Source: Bacillota bacterium (lineage in GTDB: Bacteria > Bacillota > Clostridia > DSM-8532). Taken from it: a stretch of 6,241 nucleotides of DNA. Shown piece after piece: positions 1-5,018 of the stretch. Location of the stretch: assembly GCA_023426765.1 (NCBI GenBank), contig JAEZBW010000446.1, positions 1 through 6,241 of the forward strand, in the 5' to 3' direction. Under the pieces are notes generated by a model that was not told the DNA's origin, ran no database searches, and saw nothing but the letters and a program-made list of their open reading frames with translations. Position 1 is the first letter of the stretch. Every line of letters begins with the position of its first letter. Made by a program: the position numbers and the translations under genes.

Positions 1-642
1 GAACTGGCACGTCGTATGGGGCTGTTTGTTGAGAATATTCATACACCAATCGAAAATATCAATGACTTGTGGTTAGATACTTTAAATGGTGATGAAATTA
101 CTAATCATCTATTGCAGTGTGTTCACGATTGCCATGAATATGAAATCCCCACTATGATTGTGCACCTTACAAGTGGCGAGAATCCTCCAAAAGCAAACGA
201 ATTGTGTATTAATAGAATAAGGAAAATAATGGAGCGAGCAGAACGGCTATGTATTAATGTGGCTCTTGAAAACCTGAGAAAACCTGAATATCTTGGGTAT
301 GTGTTCGATCATATTCATTCAAACAGGCTGGGTTTTTGTTTTGATAGCGGTCATCAAAATTGTCGTTCAAAACATACAGATTTACTATCAATTTATGGGG
401 ATAAATTAATGGCATTGCATCTTCATGATAATGATGAGAGTAGCGACCAACACCGGATGCCATTTGACGGTAACATTGACTGGAATGTTGTAATGAAAAA
501 GCTTACCGATATTCAATATAATGGACCCACTGCACTTGAAATTGTAAATATGGGATATGAGCATATCAAGGAACCGAGTGGGTATCTTGCAATTGCATTT
601 GAGAGAGCAAAAAGATTAGAGGATTTAAGACAACATGACTGA
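1..642 (+). CDS. Sugar-phosphate isomerase/epimerase-type TIM-barrel protein, 3' part (5' end outside window)
   Basis: This gene is open from the first base; five codons precede the Met at position 16 without a stop, and no ribosome binding site sits before that Met. The real start is therefore probably upstream of the window. Visible are 213 residues; family members are often about 250-290, so perhaps 50-70 are missing. Counting from the Met at 16, residues fitting the divalent-metal site of the xylose-isomerase-like TIM-barrel fold (AP endonuclease 2 family) are Glu85 in VALEN, Asp110 and His113 in FDSGH, His137 in LHLHD, Asp144 and His146 in DQH, and Glu175 in ALEIV. Such proteins isomerise or epimerise sugars or act on related polyols; the substrate cannot be told from sequence. 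An endonuclease IV role is less likely because the protein seems short and its motifs look sugar-isomerase-like. It converges on asnB, and its base composition is visibly more AT-rich than the genes to its right, so it may have a separate history. Confidence 0.8.
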   Translation, partial: ELARRMGLFVENIHTPIENINDLWLDTLNGDEITNHLLQCVHDCHEYEIPTMIVHLTSGENPPKANELCINRIRKIMERAERLCINVALENLRKPEYLGYVFDHIHSNRLGFCFDSGHQNCRSKHTDLLSIYGDKLMALHLHDNDESSDQHRMPFDGNIDWNVVMKKLTDIQYNGPTALEIVNMGYEHIKEPSGYLAIAFERAKRLEDLRQHD

Positions 643-837
643 ACCAACAGTATTAGATTTTTCGGTGAGAAAAACTATATCATTGCTGCTTTTTTTGCTG
701 TAATGCCGACGATATGCCTGTGGGAACTGCAACTGCCTGGTCTACTGGAAGAATGGTTTTGAATAAGGGATGTTCAGTTGGGTTGTTATTTCAAGAGAAT
801 ATCAAGGCAGAGGGTTGTGTATGAAGAGTTCAGGTAC

Positions 838-2670
838 TCACAGGAATCGTACATGATATTTCTCCAGCCAGTAATTCATTTGAAGGAAATAGGCTATGGT
901 CTGCGGCGTTGTCATTAACTGGCCGTACCAGGGGACAGCGTTTTCCTGATGAAGCAGTTCTTCCAGCGCATCTTTTCTTACAATCCGGAGTAACGGAGCG
1001 GACGGACTTGCGATGATATCTCCGAGCATTTCGGATACCTTTTTCAAATAATATGGATGGTGTGTTTTCGGATACGGGCTTTTTTTCCGCCATACTATTT
1101 CTTCGGGAAGCAAGCCTTCGAAAGCGACACGCAACAGCCCTTTTTCCCTGTTCTGCCAATCCTTCATTTCCCACGGTACGGTGTATAAGTATTCCACGAT
1201 CCGATGATCACAAAACGGTACGCGTACTTCCAGACCGTTGTACATGCTCATTCTGTCCTTTCTGTCCAGCAGTGTCTGCATAAACCAGTCCAGGTTCAAC
1301 CTGTTCATTTCCTTCATTCGGGCTTCCAAATCCGATAAACCCGGATTTTTTATGGTTTCCCGAACCGTTTTCAGGTAACGCTCCCGGACATAATCCCCCG
1401 GGGAAACACCCCCAAGGATATCCTCGCGCAGGAAGCTGCAGCGAAAACTGGTGGACTGGGACCACGGGAATCCATCGGCATCCCGAATGGATTTATCCCT
1501 GTACCATGGATAACCTCCAAATATTTCATCAGCACATTCCCCGGAGAGAGCAACTTTACAGTTTTCTTTAACCTTGCTGCAAAACAGCAGCAGGGAAGAG
1601 TCCACATCGGCCATGCCGGGCAAATCCCGGGCATCAGCTGCCTGGAACAACCCATCCACCAGCTCGTCGGTGTCGATGATAACCGAATGATGTTCCGAAT
1701 CCAGGTGCCTGACCATCAAGTCGATATAATCCCTATCCTGGTTTGGCTGAAAAAAGCTGTTTGTAAAATAGCGATCATTATCTCTGTAATCTACCGAAAA
1801 GGTTGTCAGCCGTTCGCCTCTGCACTTCAAATACCTGGCTGCAACTGCCGAAATAATGCTGGAGTCCAGACCACCTGACAGAAATGTACAGAGGGGGACA
1901 TCGGAGACAAGCTGCCGCTCGATGGAATCGGTAACCAGAAAACGAACCTTTTCCACGGTCTGTTCAAAGGTTTCGGTGTGTGGATGGTCATAGAGCTCCC
2001 AGTATTTCCGGATGTAAAAACCGTCCTTGCTGAAGCGGCCGCAATGCCCGGCACATAGCTCCTTCACATCTTTAAATACACCGTTTCCAGGGGTTCTTCC
2101 CGGGCCAAGCAGCATGATTTCGGCGATGGAGCCTGCGTCAATGCGGCTGCCGACCAGAGGATGAACCAGTAATGCCTTGATTTCCGAACCAAAGATAAAT
2201 ACTCCGTTCACCAGTGCATAAAAGAAGGGCTTTACCCCCATGCGATCCCGGGCGATAAACAGCCTTTTATTATGGCTTTCCCATACAGCGAAGGCAAAAA
2301 TACCGTTCAACATCGGAAGACATTGTTCTCCCCATTCCATATAGCATTTCAGCAGCACTTCGGTGTCGGAGTGCCCGTGAAATTGGTATCCGCAGTTCAT
2401 CAGACGGCTTCGAAGCTCCTCTGTGTTGTAAAGCTCTCCGTTATAGACGATACAGAATTCCTGATCTCCACGTTTTTCAGCCATTGGCTGGCGGCCATGC
2501 TCCAGATCGATGACCGACAGCCTGCCATGAACCATCGTACAATTATTATAAAAGCAAATATTATCTTGATCCGGCCCCCTGCGCTTTAGAAGTTTTTTCA
2601 TTTGAATGAAGATCTGTTCATCGGTATGAAAATCATCGTTGAAAATGATTTCTCCGGCTATTCCGCACAT
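838..2670 (-). CDS. asnB: Asparagine synthetase, glutamine-hydrolysing (AsnB type)
   Basis: This cytosolic enzyme makes asparagine from aspartate, glutamine and ATP. The 610-residue protein has the usual two domains. The N-terminal class II glutaminase (about 2-215) starts MCGIAG with catalytic Cys2, then RGPD (31-34), HGRLSVIDL (48-56), NGELYN (77-82) and GHSDTEVLL (99-107). The synthetase domain (about 240-600) carries the ATP-pyrophosphatase P-loop SGGLDSS (265-271), GECADEIFGGY (377-387) and EVRVPFCDHR (481-490). All expected catalytic motifs are present and the length suits the ~600-residue bacterial forms. The start is set at 2670: Cys2 must become N-terminal after Met removal, and GAGGTG lies just upstream. 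A GTG at 2676 is in frame but falls inside that ribosome binding site. It lies downstream of the Amt-PII gene on the same strand, but two putative terminators separate them, so it may have its own promoter. I see no clear terminator after its stop. A related aminotransferring synthetase is possible but less likely. Confidence 0.95.
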   Translation of the reverse strand: MCGIAGEIIFNDDFHTDEQIFIQMKKLLKRRGPDQDNICFYNNCTMVHGRLSVIDLEHGRQPMAEKRGDQEFCIVYNGELYNTEELRSRLMNCGYQFHGHSDTEVLLKCYMEWGEQCLPMLNGIFAFAVWESHNKRLFIARDRMGVKPFFYALVNGVFIFGSEIKALLVHPLVGSRIDAGSIAEIMLLGPGRTPGNGVFKDVKELCAGHCGRFSKDGFYIRKYWELYDHPHTETFEQTVEKVRFLVTDSIERQLVSDVPLCTFLSGGLDSSIISAVAARYLKCRGERLTTFSVDYRDNDRYFTNSFFQPNQDRDYIDLMVRHLDSEHHSVIIDTDELVDGLFQAADARDLPGMADVDSSLLLFCSKVKENCKVALSGECADEIFGGYPWYRDKSIRDADGFPWSQSTSFRCSFLREDILGGVSPGDYVRERYLKTVRETIKNPGLSDLEARMKEMNRLNLDWFMQTLLDRKDRMSMYNGLEVRVPFCDHRIVEYLYTVPWEMKDWQNREKGLLRVAFEGLLPEEIVWRKKSPYPKTHHPYYLKKVSEMLGDIIASPSAPLLRIVRKDALEELLHQENAVPWYGQLMTTPQTIAYFLQMNYWLEKYHVRFL

Positions 2671-2673
2671 AAA

Positions 2674-2679
2674 CACCTC
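2674..2679 (-). promoter_or_regulatory. Ribosome binding site of asnB
   Basis: GAGGTG on the minus strand, with five bases between GAGG and the ATG at 2670. It decides the start: the alternative in-frame GTG is part of this site, whereas ATG at 2670 gives the N-terminal Met-Cys needed for the glutaminase. Confidence 0.8.
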
Positions 2680-2734
2680 ATAAAAACACTACTTACTACA
2701 GATATCAGTTGACAGGTTGTTCCTAAAATTAAAA

Positions 2735-2766
2735 GGCGTACCCATCCCGAAGGAGATAGGAACGCC
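2735..2766 (-). terminator. Intrinsic terminator or attenuator in the asnB upstream region
   Basis: In minus-strand RNA the arms GGCGUUCCUAUC and GAUGGGUACGCC pair over 12 positions with one U-U mismatch and one G-U wobble. The loop of eight bases contains UUCG. The 3' arm is followed by UUUUAAUUUU. On the plus strand the wobble becomes an A-C mismatch and there is no matching T-run, so the signal works in the minus direction. It lies 64 bases before the asnB start and only a few bases after a possible promoter, so it could be an attenuator rather than simply the end of the upstream transcript. Confidence 0.7.
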
Positions 2767-2776
2767 ATTGTTCGAT

Positions 2777-2820
2777 TTCATTATATGCATCCGGACATAA
2801 AAGTTGAGTCATATAATGAA
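2777..2820. repeat. Perfect 11-bp inverted repeat with 22-base spacer
   Basis: TTCATTATATG (2777-2787) is exactly repeated in inverted form as CATATAATGAA (2810-2820). Arm centres are 33 bases apart, about three helical turns, and each arm contains TATAAT facing outward. It overlaps the proposed asnB promoter. It could be an operator for a dimeric regulator or an RNA stem; the AT-rich arms and long spacer make a stable RNA hairpin less likely. Confidence 0.5.
2780..2807 (-). promoter_or_regulatory. Possible sigma-A promoter for asnB
   Basis: Minus strand: a perfect TATAAT (2785-2780) preceded at 16 bases by TCAACT (2807-2802), a three-of-six match to TTGACA. Transcription would begin near 2773, just before the hairpin at 2766-2735. 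The -35 match is poor and the TATAAT falls in one arm of an inverted repeat, so it could be fortuitous. I see no better promoter between here and the asnB start. Confidence 0.4.
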
Positions 2821-2821
2821 T

Positions 2822-2862
2822 AAAAGAGAGGCAATATTCCTTATGAACAATGCCTCTCTTTT
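2822..2862 (-). terminator. Intrinsic terminator after the Amt-PII gene (bidirectional form)
   Basis: AAAAGAGAGGCA (2822-2833) pairs perfectly with TGCCTCTCTTTT (2851-2862), a 12-bp stem with a 17-base loop. The A-run and T-run at the stem base make it terminator-like in both directions. It begins 85 bases downstream of the transporter stop codon and most likely ends that minus-strand transcript. No plus-strand gene precedes it here. Confidence 0.75.
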
Positions 2863-2885
2863 TCTTATCCGTATAGATTTGAGGT

Positions 2886-2915
2886 ATGGTTCAGCAGATT
2901 TCCTTGCTGAACCAT
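2886..2915 (-). other. Perfect 11-bp hairpin in the 3' UTR of the Amt-PII gene
   Basis: ATGGTTCAGCA (2886-2896) and TGCTGAACCAT (2905-2915) pair without a mismatch around an eight-base loop, 31 bases after the transporter stop. No T-run follows on either strand, so it is not a standard intrinsic terminator. It might stabilise the 3' end of the mRNA or bind a protein; no function can be read from it. Confidence 0.5.
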
Positions 2916-2946
2916 GGGGTTCACGCATCCGCTTTTTCCTTAAAAT

Positions 2947-4632
2947 CTAAACTACATCCTGCAATGCGTCAAAGCCTTCTTCACCAGTTCTAACCTTTAC
3001 AACGTTCTCTACATCATAGACGAAGATCTTGCCATCTCCGATATTTCCGGTATATAAAGCTTCCTTGGCCGCATCTATAACCGTTTCAACCGGTATTTTT
3101 GATACAACAATTTCAACCTGAACCTTGGGCAGAAGGTTTGATTCTACCGGGTTCCCACGGTAATAATTCGTGGAGCCCTTCTGAATGCCGCAACCCAGAA
3201 CCTGGGTTACTGTCATTCCGGTGATGTCGATTTTATCCATGGCTGCCTTCAGTGCTTCGAATCTGCTTTGTCTTGTGATGATTTCTACTTTAGTCATCTT
3301 GACCTTCTTGCTGTCATGATTCGTTGAAGCGGAAGAACCGGTGGAAACAGTTGACCTGGAAATGACGGGTATCGGTATGCTGCCTGCACTGGTTGCTCCG
3401 AGTATGGATGGAACAACAGGCATGAAGTCGGCGTAGCTGCTTGCTATCCCATGCTCGGTAATATCCAGGCCGGAGATCTCTTCTTCTTTGGATACGCGAA
3501 GGCCAACTGCTTTTTTAATTACTAAGAAGACTGCAACCATAGTCACGCCTACCCAGGCTGCCACCGAAATGACGCCTAAGATCTGAGTTCCCAGCAAGGC
3601 GAAGCCACCGCCGTACAGCAATCCGCCATCGGTTGCAAATATACCTACCAGCACCGTGCCCAGCGCTCCGCAGATGCCATGCACACCAACTGCACCAACC
3701 GGGTCATCAATCTTTAGAACTTTATCGATGAATTCAATACCGAATACGATGGCAAAGCCGGAAATAAGTCCAATGAAGAACGCTCCGACAGGAGTAACTG
3801 CATCACAGCCTGCTGTGATCGCGACCAACCCAGCCAGGGAACCGTTCAGTGTCATGGAAACATCGGGTTTTTTATAACGAATCCAGGTAATGATCATGAC
3901 GGTAACCGTAGCCGCTGCTGCTGCGAGGTTCGTTGTTACAAAAATATTGCTTGCAGATTCAATGGCGTCACCTGTCATCGAAACCGTTGAGCCTCCATTG
4001 AAACCAAACCAGCAGAACCACAGAATGAACACGCCCAGGGCACCTAAGGTGAGGCTGTGGCCGGGAATTGCCTTTGGCTTTCCATCCTTGTCATATTTAC
4101 CGATACGGGGCCCGAGAATTTTGGCACCAACAAGGGCCGAAACACCGCCAACCATATGCACTGCGGTAGAGCCGGCAAAATCATGGAAGCCCAGCTGTGA
4201 AAGCCAGCCGCCGCCCCAGATCCAATGGCCGGAGATGGGATAGATTACAGCACTGATTACCGCACTGTATAAACAGTAGGAGAGGAACTTGGTTCTTTCG
4301 GCCATTGCTCCGGAAACAATGGTTGCCGCTGTGGCACAGAATACGGTCTGGAATATGATAAAGGCCGCCGATGGAAATGTACCGCTGTAGTCCCCCTGGA
4401 TGAAAAAGTCCAGGCTGCCGATAAAACCATTACCGTTTCCAAACATCAAACCAAAACCAATCACCCAGAAAACCACGGTTCCGATGGCAAAGTCCATCAG
4501 ATTTTTCATGATGATGTTTCCTGCGTTTTTTGCCCGGGTGAAACCCGTTTCCACCATAGCAAAGCCTGCCTGCATAAAAAAGACAAGTACCGCACCCAAT
4601 AGAACCCAAATGGTATCAACTGCTGAATACAT
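2947..4632 (-). CDS. Ammonium transporter fused to a C-terminal PII signalling domain
   Basis: This 561-residue membrane protein joins an Amt/AmtB channel (about 1-400, roughly 11 membrane helices) to a full PII domain (about 446-561). The channel keeps the E. coli AmtB landmarks: FQTVF with Phe94/Phe98 (its Phe103/Phe107), AER (111-113), Asp151 and His159 in DFAGSTAVH, WFGFN with Phe211 (its Phe215), and the second pore His318 in VGVHG. The usual cytosolic tail GLRVSKEEEISGLDITEHG (377-395) follows, then a Ser/Pro/Thr-rich linker (about 404-445). The PII part has TGMTVT, QKG with Gln484, a T-loop with YRG (Arg492 matching GlnK Arg47), and TGNIGDGKIF (528-537) plus KVRTGE for ATP. The T-loop has Val496 where GlnB has the uridylylated Tyr51. 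Normally glnK and amtB are separate neighbours; both products are trimers, so fusion suits a built-in gate. Start 4632 is chosen because the in-frame ATG at 4647 overlaps the ribosome binding site. It lies downstream of glutamine synthetase behind a structured leader. Confidence 0.95.
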   Translation of the reverse strand: MYSAVDTIWVLLGAVLVFFMQAGFAMVETGFTRAKNAGNIIMKNLMDFAIGTVVFWVIGFGLMFGNGNGFIGSLDFFIQGDYSGTFPSAAFIIFQTVFCATAATIVSGAMAERTKFLSYCLYSAVISAVIYPISGHWIWGGGWLSQLGFHDFAGSTAVHMVGGVSALVGAKILGPRIGKYDKDGKPKAIPGHSLTLGALGVFILWFCWFGFNGGSTVSMTGDAIESASNIFVTTNLAAAAATVTVMIITWIRYKKPDVSMTLNGSLAGLVAITAGCDAVTPVGAFFIGLISGFAIVFGIEFIDKVLKIDDPVGAVGVHGICGALGTVLVGIFATDGGLLYGGGFALLGTQILGVISVAAWVGVTMVAVFLVIKKAVGLRVSKEEEISGLDITEHGIASSYADFMPVVPSILGATSAGSIPIPVISRSTVSTGSSASTNHDSKKVKMTKVEIITRQSRFEALKAAMDKIDITGMTVTQVLGCGIQKGSTNYYRGNPVESNLLPKVQVEIVVSKIPVETVIDAAKEALYTGNIGDGKIFVYDVENVVKVRTGEEGFDALQDVV

Positions 4633-4637
4633 AATAA

Positions 4638-4645
4638 CCCTCCTC
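4638..4645 (-). promoter_or_regulatory. Ribosome binding site of the Amt-PII gene
   Basis: GAGGAGGG on the minus strand, five bases before the ATG at 4632, a near-ideal Shine-Dalgarno site. The in-frame ATG at 4647 runs into it and would code for Met-Arg-Arg-Val-Ile-Met, so it is not the likely start. Confidence 0.85.
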
Positions 4646-4678
4646 ATTAAATAAAATTTTTGTTGTAAGGAATTTAAA

Positions 4679-4718
4679 ACGGCGTGTCATCTTGAGGTTC
4701 CTCTAAATAACACACCGT
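4679..4718 (-). terminator. Leader hairpin 3 (nearest the Amt-PII gene), terminator-like
   Basis: Minus-strand RNA pairs ACGGUGUGU with ACACGCCGU over nine positions using one G-U wobble, with a GAG/CUC inner stem. UUUU at the end of the 3' arm gives a short U-run. On the plus strand the wobble is a C-A mismatch. It ends 46 bases before the transporter start. The U-run is short, so termination may be partial or regulated. Confidence 0.55.
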
Positions 4719-4763
4719 TGTGCTCCTGTTCATTGCCTTTCAGCCCAGTAATTTTGTATAAAA

Positions 4764-4803
4764 ATAATGTGCCACCTTGAGGTTTCTCAAAATAGCACAC
4801 CAT
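4764..4803 (-). terminator. Leader hairpin 2 (middle), terminator-like
   Basis: Minus-strand RNA pairs AUGGUGUGC with GCACAUUAU over nine positions, two of them G-U wobbles that would be A-C mismatches on the plus strand. The inner stem UUGAG/CUCAA is perfect with a four-base loop. The 3' arm runs into UUUUUAU, the best U-run of the three. Confidence 0.6.
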
Positions 4804-4850
4804 CGTGCATTTAATTATTGCCGTTCATAGTTGTTCAGATAATTTGTAAA

Positions 4851-4890
4851 ACGGTGTGCTACCTTGAGGTTTCTCAAAATAGCACACCGT
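4851..4890 (-). terminator. Leader hairpin 1 (first full copy transcribed), terminator-like
   Basis: ACGGTGTGCT (4851-4860) and AGCACACCGT (4881-4890) pair perfectly over ten bases; the inner stem TTGAG/CTCAA (4864-4868 with 4873-4877) is also perfect. In minus-strand RNA the 3' arm ends in CGUUUUAC, a short U-run. This is the strongest stem of the array and may also serve as the glutamine synthetase terminator. Confidence 0.6.
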
Positions 4891-4945
4891 TGTGCATTTG
4901 GCTATTGCCTTTCATTATTGCCCAGTAATTCTGTATAAACGGTAC

Positions 4946-4977
4946 GTTGCCTTTTTAAGACAACACACAAATGTGTT
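4946..4977 (-). other. Degenerate fourth leader module: two overlapping hairpins
   Basis: Minus strand: AACACA/TGTGTT (4977-4962, four-base loop) overlaps by three bases the stem GTTGTCTT/AAGGCAAC (4964-4946, three-base loop, one G-U wobble in RNA). The two stems cannot both form fully. This repeats the overlap seen in the full copies although little sequence is shared, and it lies 41 bases after the glutamine synthetase stop. Confidence 0.4.
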
Positions 4978-5018
4978 TAATCGTTCCTGAAACAGTAAAT
5001 GGGGCATTCCCACAGACT

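Larger units (their letters stand above)
4676..4980 (-). repeat. Tandem array of about 86-base units (three copies plus a degenerate fourth)
   Basis: On the plus strand the copies span roughly 4676-4760, 4761-4848 and 4849-4937, with a decayed part-copy at 4938-4980. Shared blocks, in plus-strand order, are a GTGTGC-like arm, CTTGAGGTTTCTC, GCACACC, GTGC, ATTGCCTTTC or a variant, and CAGTAATT followed by GTATA. The second and third copies are nearly identical across the hairpin; the first has diverged more. Three units with diverged in-between sequence do not fit a CRISPR array. Confidence 0.85.
4633..5018 (-). promoter_or_regulatory. Structured leader between glutamine synthetase and the Amt-PII gene
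   Basis: This 386-base stretch has no plausible gene. On the minus strand it runs from the glutamine synthetase stop to the transporter start and is mostly filled by three tandem hairpin units and a decayed fourth. No convincing -35/-10 pair was found, so the transporter may depend on read-through from glutamine synthetase across the hairpins. That layout would make the leader the control point between the two genes. The minus-strand direction is supported by wobble pairs that exist only in that RNA. No match to a named riboswitch was recognised. Confidence 0.65.

Noticed and set aside
635..703. A 22-codon frame starting ATGACTGA and overlapping the isomerase stop
   Set aside because: The overlap looks like translational coupling, but the peptide is short, unrecognised and lacks a well-spaced ribosome binding site.
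1053..2589. Several open frames on the plus strand and in other minus frames across asnB
   Set aside because: They are antisense or out-of-frame to a gene with all expected motifs, have no ribosome binding sites or recognisable domains, and are explained by codon bias.
2709..2714. Perfect TTGACA on the plus strand
   Set aside because: No -10 box lies at 16-18 bases downstream and no plus-strand gene follows.
2947..4632. Frameshift or sequencing error joining separate amtB and glnK genes
   Set aside because: The frame is continuous through a typical Amt tail, a low-complexity linker and the start of PII. I saw no sign of a lost stop, and no ribosome binding site was noted before the PII Met446.
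3656..4654. Plus-strand open frames across the Amt-PII gene
   Set aside because: They are proline/threonine-rich antisense readings of the membrane helices with no coding signals of their own.
4676..4980. CRISPR array
   Set aside because: Units are about 86 bases with similarity spread through the unit rather than short constant repeats and unique spacers, and only three copies exist.
4633..5018. Glutamine riboswitch (glnA motif), T-box, sigma-54 promoter or GlnR/TnrA box
   Set aside because: I found none of their core motifs: no T-box GGTGG bulge context, no TGGCAC-N5-TTGC, no TGT-N-A...T-N-ACA palindrome, and no glutamine-aptamer core that I recognise.
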